The notes under the pieces: generated by a model
Database searches by the model: none
Seen by the model: the letters and a program-made list of their open reading frames with translations, nothing else
What the model was told of the DNA's origin: nothing
Position numbers and translations under genes: made by a program
Assembly: GCF_027490375.1 (NCBI RefSeq)
Contig: NZ_JAIXYH010000064.1
Location: forward strand, 1 to 57,403
Source of the DNA: Flavobacterium sp.
Lineage (GTDB): Bacteria > Bacteroidota > Bacteroidia > Flavobacteriales > Flavobacteriaceae
Direction: 5' to 3'
Length of the DNA: 57,403 nt
In this document: positions 35,470 through 45,060 of the stretch, piece by piece
How the letters are laid out: each line of letters begins with the position of its first letter
How positions within the stretch are numbered: position 1 is the stretch's first letter

Positions 35470-36735
35470 TTACGAAACATCGACTGTTTTCTCGGCAGCA
35501 ATTTTCAAATACGTACCGTTTACCAGTTTTTCGCGAACGGCTTCGAAAGCATCTAAAGTTTGGTTGATGTCTTCCATAGTGTGCGAAGCTGTTGGAATCA
35601 TACGCAATAAAATGATGCCTTTAGGAATCACCGGATACACTACAATCGATAAGAAAATATTGTAATTCTCACGTAAATCGTTTACCAACATCATAGCCTC
35701 TGGAATACTACCGTTTAGGTACACCGGAGTCACGCAGGTATTGGTATCGCCGATATCAAAACCACGAGCTTTTAAGCCGTTTTGCAAGGCGTTTACGTTT
35801 TCCCAAAGCTTGTCTTTCAACTCGGGCATGTTGCGCAGCATTTCCAAGCGCTTTAATGCTCCTTTGGTTTGAATCATCGGTAGCGACTTCGCGAACATCT
35901 GCGAACGCAAATTGTATTTTAAATAATCGATAATATCTTGATCGGCAGCAATAAAAGCACCGATACTTGCCATTGATTTTGCGAAAGTCGAGAAATACAC
36001 ATCAATACCGTCTTGAACTCCTTGCTCCTCGCCTGCTCCTGCTCCCGTTGCACCTAAAGTACCAAAACCGTGCGCATCATCTACCAACAAACGGAAGTTG
36101 TACTTCTCTTTCATTGCAACGATTTCACGCAATTTTCCTTGCTGACCGCGCATTCCGAAAACACCTTCTGTGATGAATAAAATTCCACCACCGGTTTCCT
36201 GTGCAAGTTTTGTGGCACGTTGCAGGTTTTTCTCCATGCTTTCCACATCGTTGTGCTTGTAGGTAAAACGTTTACCCATGTGCAAACGCACACCGTCGAT
36301 GATACAAGCGTGTGCATCAACGTCGTAAACAATTACATCGTTTTTGGTTACCAGAGCGTCGATTGTCGACATAATCCCTTGGTAACCGAAGTTCAATAAA
36401 TACGCAGCTTCTTTCTTTACGAAAGCGGCTAATTCGCGTTCTAACTGTTCGTGATAATCGGTTTGTCCGCTCATCATTCGTGCACCCATTGGGTATGCAG
36501 CACCGTATTCGGCAGCGGCTTCCGTATCGGCTTTTCTAACCTCAGGATGGTTCGCCAAACCAAGGTAATCGTTAATACTCCAGTTTAAAATTTCTTTTCC
36601 GTGAAACATCATTCGCGGACCTAATTCGCCTTCCAATTTTGGAAAAACGTAGTAGCCTTCGGCTTGCGAGGCCCACTTTCCTAGAGGACCCTTATTATTT
36701 TGGATTCGTTCAAACAAATCTTTAACAGCGCTCAT
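35470..36735 (-). CDS. Alpha-oxoamine synthase (serine palmitoyltransferase-like)
   Basis: 421 residues from the ATG at 36735, fold-type I PLP enzyme. The PLP lysine is Lys253 in STFAKSMASIG, with DDAHGFG at 219-225 and the glycine-rich NFGYQG at 115-120. Family members condense an amino acid with an acyl-CoA: serine palmitoyltransferase, KBL, BioF, or cysteate acyltransferase for capnine lipids in Flavobacteriia. The last two lipid options seem likelier than BioF, as no biotin genes are near, but sequence alone does not decide. The start is supported by the -7 box at 36757-36764. Confidence 0.85.
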   Translation of the reverse strand: MSAVKDLFERIQNNKGPLGKWASQAEGYYVFPKLEGELGPRMMFHGKEILNWSINDYLGLANHPEVRKADTEAAAEYGAAYPMGARMMSGQTDYHEQLERELAAFVKKEAAYLLNFGYQGIMSTIDALVTKNDVIVYDVDAHACIIDGVRLHMGKRFTYKHNDVESMEKNLQRATKLAQETGGGILFITEGVFGMRGQQGKLREIVAMKEKYNFRLLVDDAHGFGTLGATGAGAGEEQGVQDGIDVYFSTFAKSMASIGAFIAADQDIIDYLKYNLRSQMFAKSLPMIQTKGALKRLEMLRNMPELKDKLWENVNALQNGLKARGFDIGDTNTCVTPVYLNGSIPEAMMLVNDLRENYNIFLSIVVYPVIPKGIILLRMIPTASHTMEDINQTLDAFEAVREKLVNGTYLKIAAEKTVDVS

Positions 36736-36756
36736 ACGTGTTTGTTTTAGAAGTTG

Positions 36757-36764
36757 CAAAAGTA
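36757..36764 (-). promoter_or_regulatory. -7 box TACTTTTG of the alpha-oxoamine synthase gene
   Basis: Exact box on the minus strand, 21 nt before the ATG at 36735. The alternative ATG at 36759 would lie within the box, so it is excluded. Confidence 0.6.
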
Positions 36765-36971
36765 GTTGATTTTAAGCGGTAAAAAAAGTGGTTTTAACAG
36801 TGAAATGGGAAGTTTGTTGCATAAAACGCCCTCCTCAACTGAAAAATAGGAACACAGAGAAAGTGCACAGGCAAAAACAGATTCAATTCTCTGTGATTGT
36901 AGCTGCTTTTACTGAAATTATAAATCTGATTTACAGATACTTATATAATTGTTAGGATCTACTATTAAAAA

Positions 36972-38618
36972 TTAATTTTTGAATAGCGCTTCCAAGACTT
37001 CGGCGTTGGTCGCATTTGGCAAAGACAATTGTAGCAATTGTGCGAGTGTAGGCGCAATTTCGGTAATGACACACTTTTCGTGCGATTTACCAGCGGTAAT
37101 TCCTTTTCCAAAAAAGATAATCGGCACATGCGTATCGTACGAAAATACAGATCCATGTGTCGTGCCTGTCGTGTGATCTTCCAAGGTTCCGGGCGATTCT
37201 AAAATAACCAACTCACCGTTTTGTTTGGTATCAAAACCGTTCGCTATGAGCTGCAAATACGGATCACTGCCCGACGATGCTAAAATTTCTTCTTCTGTGT
37301 AAACGCGCAGCACCCAGGATTCTTTCATCACAAAATCCCGAACTTTATTTTTGGCATCGGTCAAGGAAATACCCGCTCCTGCCAGCGCATCTTTGTCGAA
37401 AAAGATATTTTGGTTACTGCAGTTTGCAATAACATCTTTACCAAAAGTTTCTAATCCAAAAGCTTCTAATTTGCTGACGAAATCTTTCGAACTTACGTTT
37501 TCAACTTCGTATTTATGATCTTTCAAAAATACCGGATTTTCCGCTCCAGCATGGTCGGCAGTTAAAAATACCAAATACTGACCCTTCCCTACTTTCTCAT
37601 CTAGATACTTCAATAATTTTTCCAGAGAAGCATCTAAACGCAAGTACGTATCCTGCAATTCAATCGAACGCGGCCCGGTGATGTGTCCCACGTAATCGGT
37701 TGCCGAATAACTGATTGCCAGAAAATCGGTGTGATTGTCTTTTCCCAATTGCTCGGCATCGATCGCAGCAAGCGCAAAATCGGTTAGCAAGTCGTTTCCA
37801 AAAGGCAGTGCGCGCAAAATTTGTGCACCACTTTTTTCGTACATACTTTTCAAATCGTACGGAAACGTTGCCGAATTAGCCTTAAAAATTTTCCCTTCGT
37901 ACGGGTTTTCATCGGCTAAACTCTCGTCGTATTGCGCCAAGGGTTTCAACGGATTCCAAGCGTTTTGCACATATTTTAAGAAATGCTTTTCTTCGTTAAA
38001 TTTCGTTGCCCAAGCTGGTAATTCATTTCGGTAAAAAGTACTGCTAATAAAAGCTCCTGTTTTGCTGTACCAAAATGCACAGTCGGCAAAATGTCCGGCC
38101 GGCAAAATGGCTCCGCGATCTTTCATGCTCATACCGATTACTTTCCCTCTGAAATTTGTAGACAATTTTAATTCGTCGGTAATGGTAGTAGCTTTTAGGT
38201 TTCGTGGCGACATTTTACCTTCCGCCTCATCGCCGGCTCCTAACGTGCGAACACTGGCGTCGTCGGTACAATACATGTTCTTTTTAATCGACTTATTATA
38301 CCAATCGTTTCCAACAATTCCGTGAAAACGCGGCGTAGTTCCCGTGTAAACCGATGCGTGCCCCGGACCTGTGTACGTAGGCATATAGTTGAAGTGCGCG
38401 TTATAAAATGTGAATCCGTTCGAGGTTAATCGCTTAAATCCTCCTGAACCAAAATCATTCGCAAATCGATATAAATACTCGGTTTTCATTTGGTCGACTA
38501 CAATGCCAACTACTAATTTGGGTCGGTCTTGCGCTTTCGCGGAAAAGAAAGTCGTTACCAGCAATAGTGCCCAAACGAATGGCTTAGAATGAAATTTGTG
38601 CGACACGTTTTTGTTCAT
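36972..38618 (-). CDS. PafA-type alkaline phosphatase
   Basis: 548 residues with a signal peptide (cut after FSAKAQ, about residue 30). Alkaline phosphatase superfamily core: Asp42 in VVDQMKTEY as a metal ligand, the nucleophile threonine expected within MPTYTGPGHASVYTG (79-93), and TADHAG later as another metal site. Resembles the Ca-independent PafA phosphatase of Bacteroidota, which hydrolyses phosphomonoesters in the periplasm. Overlaps the upstream gene by 35 nt. Confidence 0.9.
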   Translation of the reverse strand: MNKNVSHKFHSKPFVWALLLVTTFFSAKAQDRPKLVVGIVVDQMKTEYLYRFANDFGSGGFKRLTSNGFTFYNAHFNYMPTYTGPGHASVYTGTTPRFHGIVGNDWYNKSIKKNMYCTDDASVRTLGAGDEAEGKMSPRNLKATTITDELKLSTNFRGKVIGMSMKDRGAILPAGHFADCAFWYSKTGAFISSTFYRNELPAWATKFNEEKHFLKYVQNAWNPLKPLAQYDESLADENPYEGKIFKANSATFPYDLKSMYEKSGAQILRALPFGNDLLTDFALAAIDAEQLGKDNHTDFLAISYSATDYVGHITGPRSIELQDTYLRLDASLEKLLKYLDEKVGKGQYLVFLTADHAGAENPVFLKDHKYEVENVSSKDFVSKLEAFGLETFGKDVIANCSNQNIFFDKDALAGAGISLTDAKNKVRDFVMKESWVLRVYTEEEILASSGSDPYLQLIANGFDTKQNGELVILESPGTLEDHTTGTTHGSVFSYDTHVPIIFFGKGITAGKSHEKCVITEIAPTLAQLLQLSLPNATNAEVLEALFKN

Positions 38619-39528
38619 GATGAAATTCTGCTAAAATTTGATTAAATACTTCGGAAACGGGTAAAATTTGATCGATTAACGCACTTACCTGTCCGATTTC
38701 GAGTTCGCCATCGTGTAAATCGCCTTCAAACATTCCGCGTTTAGCACGTGCGCGCCCCAGATGCGCTTTAAGTTGTTCGACCTGGGCTCCTTGCGCATAC
38801 AACTCTTGTATTTCGTGATAAAATTTGTTTTTAATTAATCGAACGGGCGCCAGTTCTTTGAGAGTGAGTTGTGTATCGCCTTCAGCTGTTTGTGTAATGA
38901 TTTGCTTGAAATTATCGTGCGCCGAGCTTTCTACAGTTGCTGCAAATCGCGATCCCATTTGAATTCCATCGGCACCTAAGGCCATAGCCGCCAACATACC
39001 ACCACCGGTAGCAATTCCGCCAGCGGCAATGAGTGGAATTTTAATTGCTTTCCGCACGGTCGGAATTAAGGTAAATGTGGTGGTTTCCTCACGTCCGTTG
39101 TGTCCGCCGGCTTCAAAACCTTCGGCAACAACCGCGTCGACTCCTGCTTCTTCTGCCTTGAGCGCAAACTTCGAACTACTTACCACATGTACTACTTTAA
39201 TGTTGTAGCTTTTTAGAAGTGCGGTAAACAATTTCGGATTTCCAGCTGAGGTAAAAACAATCGGAACTTTTTTATCGATAATTATTTGAATGATCTCCTC
39301 GACATTCGGATAAAGCATCGGAACATTAACACCGAAAGGTTTTGAAGTGAGTTGTTTCGCTTTATCGATATGCTCTTTTAAGACATCGGGATACATCGAT
39401 CCGGCACCAATGAGGCCCAAACCACCGGCATTAGAAACGGCGGCGGCTAATTTTGCTCCGCTATTCCAAATCATGCCGCCTTGAACAATCGGATATTGAA
39501 TTCCGAATAGCTGACAAATAGGATTCAT
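38584..39528 (-). CDS. Nitronate monooxygenase / FMN-dependent oxidoreductase
   Basis: 314 residues of the 2-nitropropane dioxygenase-like TIM barrel: QGGMIWNSGAKLAAAVSNAGGLG (N-terminal FMN loop, broken at the usual point), EGFEAGGHNG near 140, PLIAAGGIATGGG near 167 and ADGIQMGSRF near 187. Oxidises alkyl nitronates or acts as an NAD(P)H-flavin enzyme. Sits between an S8 protease gene (no gap) and the alkaline phosphatase gene (35-nt overlap), so one transcript is likely. Confidence 0.88.
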   Translation of the reverse strand: MNPICQLFGIQYPIVQGGMIWNSGAKLAAAVSNAGGLGLIGAGSMYPDVLKEHIDKAKQLTSKPFGVNVPMLYPNVEEIIQIIIDKKVPIVFTSAGNPKLFTALLKSYNIKVVHVVSSSKFALKAEEAGVDAVVAEGFEAGGHNGREETTTFTLIPTVRKAIKIPLIAAGGIATGGGMLAAMALGADGIQMGSRFAATVESSAHDNFKQIITQTAEGDTQLTLKELAPVRLIKNKFYHEIQELYAQGAQVEQLKAHLGRARAKRGMFEGDLHDGELEIGQVSALIDQILPVSEVFNQILAEFHHEQKRVAQISF

Positions 39529-41124
39529 TTAATTTTTGATAAGTTTTTTGATGGTAGTGCTTCCGTTTTGATGAAACACGACCAGATAAATTCCCTTCGA
39601 CCAGGTTGCGGTATCCAAACTGGTATTTTCGGTTACCACAACTTGATAAATACGTTTTCCTTCGACAGTAAATACCTCTAAATGAGTCGTTTCTTGAATC
39701 TGACTCATCGAAAGTTGGTTTGAAAACGGATTTGGGAAGACTTGTACGGTATTTTTAGTAAAATCGGTTGTGGTTAAACCGTTTTGCAAGGCGTTTCCAA
39801 AATTCGGAATGCCGTAACCAATTGTATTTTGCGGATTTGTAGCAGAAGAAGCTGTATTTCGGATCAAATCCATGATTTGTTGATTGGTGAAGTTAGGAAG
39901 CGCCTGCCACAAAGAAGCAATCATTCCTGAAACGATAGGTGCTGAAAAGGAGGTTCCGTTCGCGCCAGATACGCTGCCTGTTGGTCCGATTACAGCGGCG
40001 GTAACGCCACGAGCTACTACATCGGGTTTTATCCGATTGTCGGCTGTAGGACCCACGCTTGAAAACGACGCCAGATTTCCTTGATTATCGACTGCACCGA
40101 TGGTAAAAGCATGCTGTGCGTCGGCTGGTGCGGAGATGTTTGGCGTGCTTGATCCGCCGCTATTTCCGGCAGAAACGACAACAATCATACCGCGAGAAAA
40201 AGCGATATCGGCTCCTCGAGAAATGAACGCAGTTTCACCGTTCATATCGGCAAAAGTGTAGGAATAGTTGGCGTTGTCGTATTGAAAATAACCTAAAGAA
40301 GTGTTGATCACGTCGACACCCAAACGATCGGCTTCCTCGGCGGCTTCAACCCAAAGCGATTCTTCGACAGGATTCTCGGAGGCCACATCTTCGGTAACAA
40401 ACAAGTAGTATTCGGCATCGGGAGCGGTTCCTGCGTATTGGTTTTCGATGAATCCGCCCATAGTCGACAAAACGGCGGTACCGTGACTGCTGTTGTTGGC
40501 AACTTCGGTGTTGCGAGTAACGTAGTTGTACGTACCCAAAATACGATTGTTGTTTACTAAACGTTCGAAAGGCGCGGCAGTAAACACACCGGGAAACCCA
40601 GAATCGAGTACGGCAATGATTTTTCCGGAACCTGTGAAATTGGATTGATGCACGACTTGGCCGTTGATTTGCAGGATTTGTGCGTTGGCAAAACCGTAGG
40701 AAAAATCGGTTAAAGCCTCGGCATTGTGTTTGTTTACTAGGTTTTGTTGAAACCTACCAGAGGCGTTTAAATTGCTGTTGGCAAAATCGATTTCCGAGAC
40801 AAAACTTAGGTTTTGGAGCGCATTGATATCATCAACACTTCCGCGAACATGCACGGCATTAAACCAGCGCGATTTAGCAAGTACGCTGATGCCCGGACTG
40901 TTGTCTACAGCGGAGATGTAACTTTCGGAAATCGGCACGTCTTTGCTGTCGAGCGCGATATTTTGTTGTGCTCGGCGGTTTAGTGCACGTTCGGTGAAAA
41001 AACTCAACGGATTTGCGAAGAAGCTTTCTGTGTCTGGTTTATCGGCAAAATACACCCACGCGTCTTCTTGGGCAAAGGCGTTGCTGACAGAGAATACCAA
41101 AAATGCGAGAATTGCTTTTTTCAT
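39529..41124 (-). CDS. Secreted subtilisin-like S8 protease with T9SS sorting domain
   Basis: 531 residues from the ATG at 41124, with signal peptide (cut after SNAFAQ). Catalytic triad: Asp174 in VLDSG, His214 in SSHGTAV and Ser392 in GTSFSAP; the oxyanion Asn lies in SAGNSGG. The last 75 residues or so (VFPNPFSN ... GIYLVVF ... KKLIKN) form a type A sorting domain for the type IX secretion system, so the protease is probably exported or placed on the cell surface. The start is fixed by the signal peptide and by the box at 41166-41173. Confidence 0.92.
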   Translation of the reverse strand: MKKAILAFLVFSVSNAFAQEDAWVYFADKPDTESFFANPLSFFTERALNRRAQQNIALDSKDVPISESYISAVDNSPGISVLAKSRWFNAVHVRGSVDDINALQNLSFVSEIDFANSNLNASGRFQQNLVNKHNAEALTDFSYGFANAQILQINGQVVHQSNFTGSGKIIAVLDSGFPGVFTAAPFERLVNNNRILGTYNYVTRNTEVANNSSHGTAVLSTMGGFIENQYAGTAPDAEYYLFVTEDVASENPVEESLWVEAAEEADRLGVDVINTSLGYFQYDNANYSYTFADMNGETAFISRGADIAFSRGMIVVVSAGNSGGSSTPNISAPADAQHAFTIGAVDNQGNLASFSSVGPTADNRIKPDVVARGVTAAVIGPTGSVSGANGTSFSAPIVSGMIASLWQALPNFTNQQIMDLIRNTASSATNPQNTIGYGIPNFGNALQNGLTTTDFTKNTVQVFPNPFSNQLSMSQIQETTHLEVFTVEGKRIYQVVVTENTSLDTATWSKGIYLVVFHQNGSTTIKKLIKN

Positions 41125-41165
41125 CACTTCATAGCGGCAGGTTTCGGTTGCCGTTGTTGTAACAC

Positions 41166-41173
41166 CAAAATTA
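41166..41173 (-). promoter_or_regulatory. -7 box TAATTTTG of the S8 protease operon
   Basis: Exact box on the minus strand 41 nt before the chosen ATG. The alternative ATG at 41178 lies upstream of it. Confidence 0.55.
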
Positions 41174-41178
41174 GTCAA

Positions 41179-42146
41179 ATACTATTTACGATGCGGTTTG
41201 ATTTAGGGTGTAGCGAAAAACTTAACAACTGTATTTTGTTTTATAACCGGAAAGACGACAAAGATTTATGTAAGTTCAGCTAGCACTATGCATTTGAGGT
41301 GATAGCTTAATAGACGCGATGTTTAGTGATTGAAGTTGTAAAGTGCTGGATTATACTGGCGTATTTCGCTTTTTAGCTTTTTCAATGCAATCGTCCATAA
41401 CCACATAAGTTTAGTGGACCACATAGGCACAGAGGCTTGATAGATGGATTACGACCATGATACACGAAATTAGCTGACCACATAGGCACAGAGGCTTGAT
41501 AGATGGATTACGACCATGATGCACGAAATTAGCTGACCACATAGGCACAGAGGCTTGATAGATGGATTACGACCATGATACACGAAATTAACTGACCACA
41601 TAGGCACAGAGGTTTAGTAGATGGGTTGCGCTATTGAAGTGCGTTAGCTTTTGATTGAATTAAGCACTTTTTTAATCTTCTATCTTTTCACTTTTTTAGC
41701 TTTTTTAGCTTTTCACATTTCCGCACGCAAAACCACAATAATTTAACTGACCACACAGGCACAGAGGTTTAATAGATGGGTTGTGACCATGATGCACGAA
41801 ATTAGCTGACCACATAGGCACAGAGGTTTAGTAGATGGGTTGCGCTATTGAAATGCGTTAGCTTTTGATTGAATGAAGCACTTTTTTAATATTCCATCTT
41901 TTCACTTTTTTAGCTTTTTTAGCTTTTCTAGCTTTTTTAGCTTTTCACATTTCCGCACGCAAAACCACAATAATTTGGCTGACCACATAGGCACAGAGAT
42001 TTGATAGATGGGTTGCGACCAAGATGCACTAAATTAGCTGACCACATAGGCACAGAGGTTTAATAGATGGTTAGGAATGATGGGGCAGGTTCTTGCAAGG
42101 GGATTGTGCAAAGAATAGCTTAGACGTAAGCCGTTTATCTATTCAT
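41179..42146. other. Non-coding stretch dominated by a 59-bp repeat array
   Basis: No gene. 41179-41394 holds nothing I recognise beyond AT-rich DNA. 41395-42098 is the repeat array and its spacers, and 42099-42146 the end of the TPR pseudogene region. Confidence 0.8.
41417..42098. repeat. 59-bp tandem repeat array with higher-order structure
   Basis: Eight units begin with GACCACATAGGCACAGAG at 41417, 41476, 41535, 41594, 41749, 41808, 41981 and 42040. The first four are contiguous. Units 4 and 6 run into a second module of 155 and 173 bp respectively (TTGCGCTATTGAA... GCGTTAGCTTTTGATTGAAT ... TTTCCGCACGCAAAACCAC) before the next unit. The 18-nt difference equals two extra 9-nt AGCTTTTTT-type units inside the module. 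Confidence 0.92.
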
Positions 42147-43175
42147 TCACAATGTTTTGTGTCTCTTGCAGTCGAAGAGTAAGCAACCGCAATGCTCAGC
42201 TAGAATCAGTGTGCGTATGTCTTCTTGTGGCTTTGTAGGTCCGTCGATTAAGATTTCTTGTCGTTTCTTTATATCGGCTTTTAATTCGTTAAGTCGTTCA
42301 TTTTTTTCTTTATGAGTAAATTCGCTCCAATCCTTGTGGTTGCTTTCTATCTCATTGCACAGGTTATGGCATTCAACGATACTATCGTTTATGATTTCAA
42401 TCCATAATTTCTTGTTCGTTCTGAACAGTGAATAGGATAAATCTATCCAGTGCATTAGGTCTATGCCTTTGACTCCTTGTTTCGTTAGACATTCAGAAGC
42501 TCGCTGAAAATCGTCCAGCAGAAAATACAAAAGTCCAATTTCATAACCACTAATGGTATCGTGAAACTCAGTGTCAATAGTTGATAATTCGTCAGCAATA
42601 TGGTTTACCTGCGCACCATTGTTTAATTTCCATTCAGCTAACGCTAGATTGTAAAGGCTTCGTTTTTCTGTGTCGAATTCTGTTGCTGATTGAGTGAAGT
42701 AATCTTTTGCAATTTGAAACTCGTCCATTTGAAAATGACAGTAACCTATAATATGCAAAATGTCATTGCATTTTCCAATTTGGTAGGCTTTGGTCAAAAA
42801 TGGGATAGCTTCTTTAAACTTCCTCTGGTCTAATAGCATATATCCATAGAGATAGTATGGGTAGTACGATTTGGGATTTAGCGCTATGCACTCTTGTTGA
42901 ATTTGTAAAGCTCGTTCTATAGCACGGTCTTCTTTCCAATACCATTCTTTTTCTGACCACTCAAAGTGAAGAAACTAAGAAAAGTTGTGTGTTGATTTAA
43001 CTGTCTTTTTTAGGTTATATGCCCTTTCAAAATAGTCGAAGTCTTCTTTGTTTGACTTTTGGTTGTAATTTTCGAAATAAGCAATAGCCAAAGAATTTAA
43101 TACGTCGAGATTATTAGAGTCTTTCTCCAACTTTTGAAGTAATTCTTTTATTTCTCTAGCTGAATTAGCTGTCAT
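42147..43175 (-). pseudogene. TPR protein gene interrupted by one in-frame TAG
   Basis: Reading on the minus strand from the ATG at 43175, the frame encodes 66 residues and meets TAG at 42977-42975, then continues in the same frame without further stops to 42147. Together it is a 342-codon TPR-like helical protein (YFENYNQKSNKEDFDYFERAY before the stop position, broken here; SYYPYYLYGYMLLDQRKFKEA after it). The sequence on both sides of the stop reads like protein (KSTHNFS*FLHFEWSEKEW). No shift or gap is needed, so a single nonsense change is the simplest reading. An ATG at 42839 could restart translation of the last 230 residues. Confidence 0.8.
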
Positions 43176-43630
43176 TTAAAACTGTGTAAAACTATCGCGA
43201 ATTTCCTTTTAGTATTGCCGCCATTGACGACTTAAGCGAAACTACAACTTTTCCTTGAGAGAAACGCAAGTAATTACAAAGTTATAAGCTATGGAGATAA
43301 AGTTAGCTCTGGAAAGACTGCGGCTGCGGTAAGCTGTTGTTTCTATTGTAATCGATAGCTATCGGTTGAAATATCCATATAAATCTTAGCAACCAAAAGC
43401 TATCGAAATAGGACGAATTATTGCGTTGAAAAAAGAAAAAATCTTTATTAATCAAAACTGAGTAAGATGACTTCAAAAACGCCATTTAAAGTGCTCTCAA
43501 ATTTAAAATTTCGATCCCTTATCAAGAAACAAACCTCGCTTAAAGCACTGATTTGACATTGAATTTTACAGTTTTTCAGATCTTTCTTTGAAAATGAGTG
43601 GTTGTGTAATGCTTCACGCTGTACCAGCAG
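43176..43630. other. Gap with no supported gene
   Basis: 455 bp of AT-rich DNA. It includes the palindrome core CGATAGCTATCG at 43353-43364. A 60-codon minus-strand frame (43303-43485) shows no family resemblance and low-complexity residues. Confidence 0.7.
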
Positions 43631-44539
43631 CTACTTTAGTTTAAATGTCTTAGCAATCTTTTTAAAGATTTCTAAGTTTTGTATTTGATCATTTGAAGCT
43701 TGCCCGACCAATATATAATATTCCGACTTGTTATATAATATGACTTGATAAACAATCTCATCTTGGGAATCAGCATTTTTACCATTTGCTATGATTTCAA
43801 AGCCATTTAAATTATCTATCACAATTGGGTTCACTTCTTTGATTTTACTCAGCTCTCCGTTAGGAAGTTTCTTCAATCGTTCAATTGAGTGCTGTTTGTG
43901 ATTAAATTCTGAAAATTTACCTACCGAAGTACTTACTATAAAAATCCCTTTATCGGTAGGCAAATTACCATCTTCACTATAGAGTAAAGAGCCAGATAAA
44001 TACTTAACAAATTTGTAATCAGTTTCTTTGATATCAATCGAAAATTTCACTGCATCAAATGGATTATCGTTTTGATTATCATTATAGATTGTAGAAAAAA
44101 GAGATTTTTTAATTTCACTTTCTATCTCTTTGGACGAATCAGGATAAATACCGTTTATCATAATGGTCTTATTTTCGTCACCAAACATTAAAATCTGTTT
44201 TAAATATGTAGTTCCATATGCAGCTTGACTGACCTGTAGGAAGGTAGCCTCTTTTCCTTTGAAGTCCACTTTCTCTTTTAATTTCAAAATCATTCCTTTA
44301 GTTTTCAAAGCTTCGGCAGTAAATCCTTTACTTACAATAAAATAGGAAGAAGGTATCTCAGTAATCATAATTGAGGATCCATTTTCAGCATTTTGAAATC
44401 CGCTAAAGTTTGATGCACTTGTAAAGCCGTCTGGCGGAATTAAACTGAATTTTGTTCCTAAAACTGACACATGTTTCTGAGCATTTGTATTTTCAAAGCA
44501 GAAAACTAATAGTGTTAGAATGAATAAAATTTTTTTCAT
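43631..44539 (-). CDS. Secreted protein of unknown function
   Basis: 302 residues with a clear signal peptide (MKKILFILTLLVFCFE, cut near NAQ). The mature part is beta-rich with two similar halves, each containing a hydrophobic strand followed by a GF or GFE motif (PPDGFTSASNFSGFQN early; NLNGFEIIANG late) and ending with a helix. It may be a PsbP/DUF1795-like lipid- or protein-binding fold, but I do not recognise a family with confidence. Flanked by repeats and a pseudogene; base composition is more AT-rich than in the conserved genes. Confidence 0.7.
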   Translation of the reverse strand: MKKILFILTLLVFCFENTNAQKHVSVLGTKFSLIPPDGFTSASNFSGFQNAENGSSIMITEIPSSYFIVSKGFTAEALKTKGMILKLKEKVDFKGKEATFLQVSQAAYGTTYLKQILMFGDENKTIMINGIYPDSSKEIESEIKKSLFSTIYNDNQNDNPFDAVKFSIDIKETDYKFVKYLSGSLLYSEDGNLPTDKGIFIVSTSVGKFSEFNHKQHSIERLKKLPNGELSKIKEVNPIVIDNLNGFEIIANGKNADSQDEIVYQVILYNKSEYYILVGQASNDQIQNLEIFKKIAKTFKLK

Positions 44540-44883
44540 GATTTATCGATATTGTTCGTTTGTGATTGCTTATAATATTCTGAATTTTATAAATAGTAGA
44601 TACTTGTTTCGATTTTTCAATTACTAAATAAAAAAAATGCTGTTTTATTCTCGCGAATTTACACACTTTCCTCCTCCCAGAACTACCTACTTATAAGTAT
44701 TTTTCCCACCAAACAACACTAACGTCTCCCCTAGCCCGGATGGCAGCGGCAGCCCGTAAGAAAAATACGGCTACGTGAACCGTGTTGCGCTGGCGACCTA
44801 AGAAGCCAGAAGCAAGACGTGTGAACGTGCCGTTTTTTTGCGGACTATAGCGAACAGCCGGAGGAGCTGCGAAAAAGATTTCG

Positions 44884-45060
44884 AAATTGAAAGATTGAAA
44901 GATTGAAAAAAGCGAAAAAAGCGAAAAAAGCGAAAAAAGCGAAAAAAGCGAAAAAAGCGAAAAAAGTGAAAAAAGTGAAAAAAGTAAAAAAGTGAAAAAA
45001 GTGAAAAAAGTGAAAGAATAGAAAGAATACAAAGAATACAAAGAATACAAAGAATAGAAA
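44884..45060. repeat. 9-nt period simple repeat array
   Basis: Two to three GATTGAAA units lead into six GCGAAAAAA units (44912-44965), several GTGAAAAAA units (44966-45009, one short by a base) and five GAATACAAA-type units (45016-45060). The 9-nt period holds through three different unit sequences. Confidence 0.9.

Noticed and set aside
36853..36895. Inverted repeat CACAGAGAA/TTCTCTGTG as terminator or regulator
   Set aside because: The loop is long (about 25 nt) and there is no T-run; it looks like chance or a repeat remnant.
41417..42098. CRISPR array
   Set aside because: The 59-bp units are mostly contiguous and the stretches between units are themselves repeated, not unique spacers. 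No cas gene is present.
43303..43485. Small minus-strand ORF near the TPR pseudogene
   Set aside because: No signal, no family, and biased residues; the GATAGC palindrome core lies within it.
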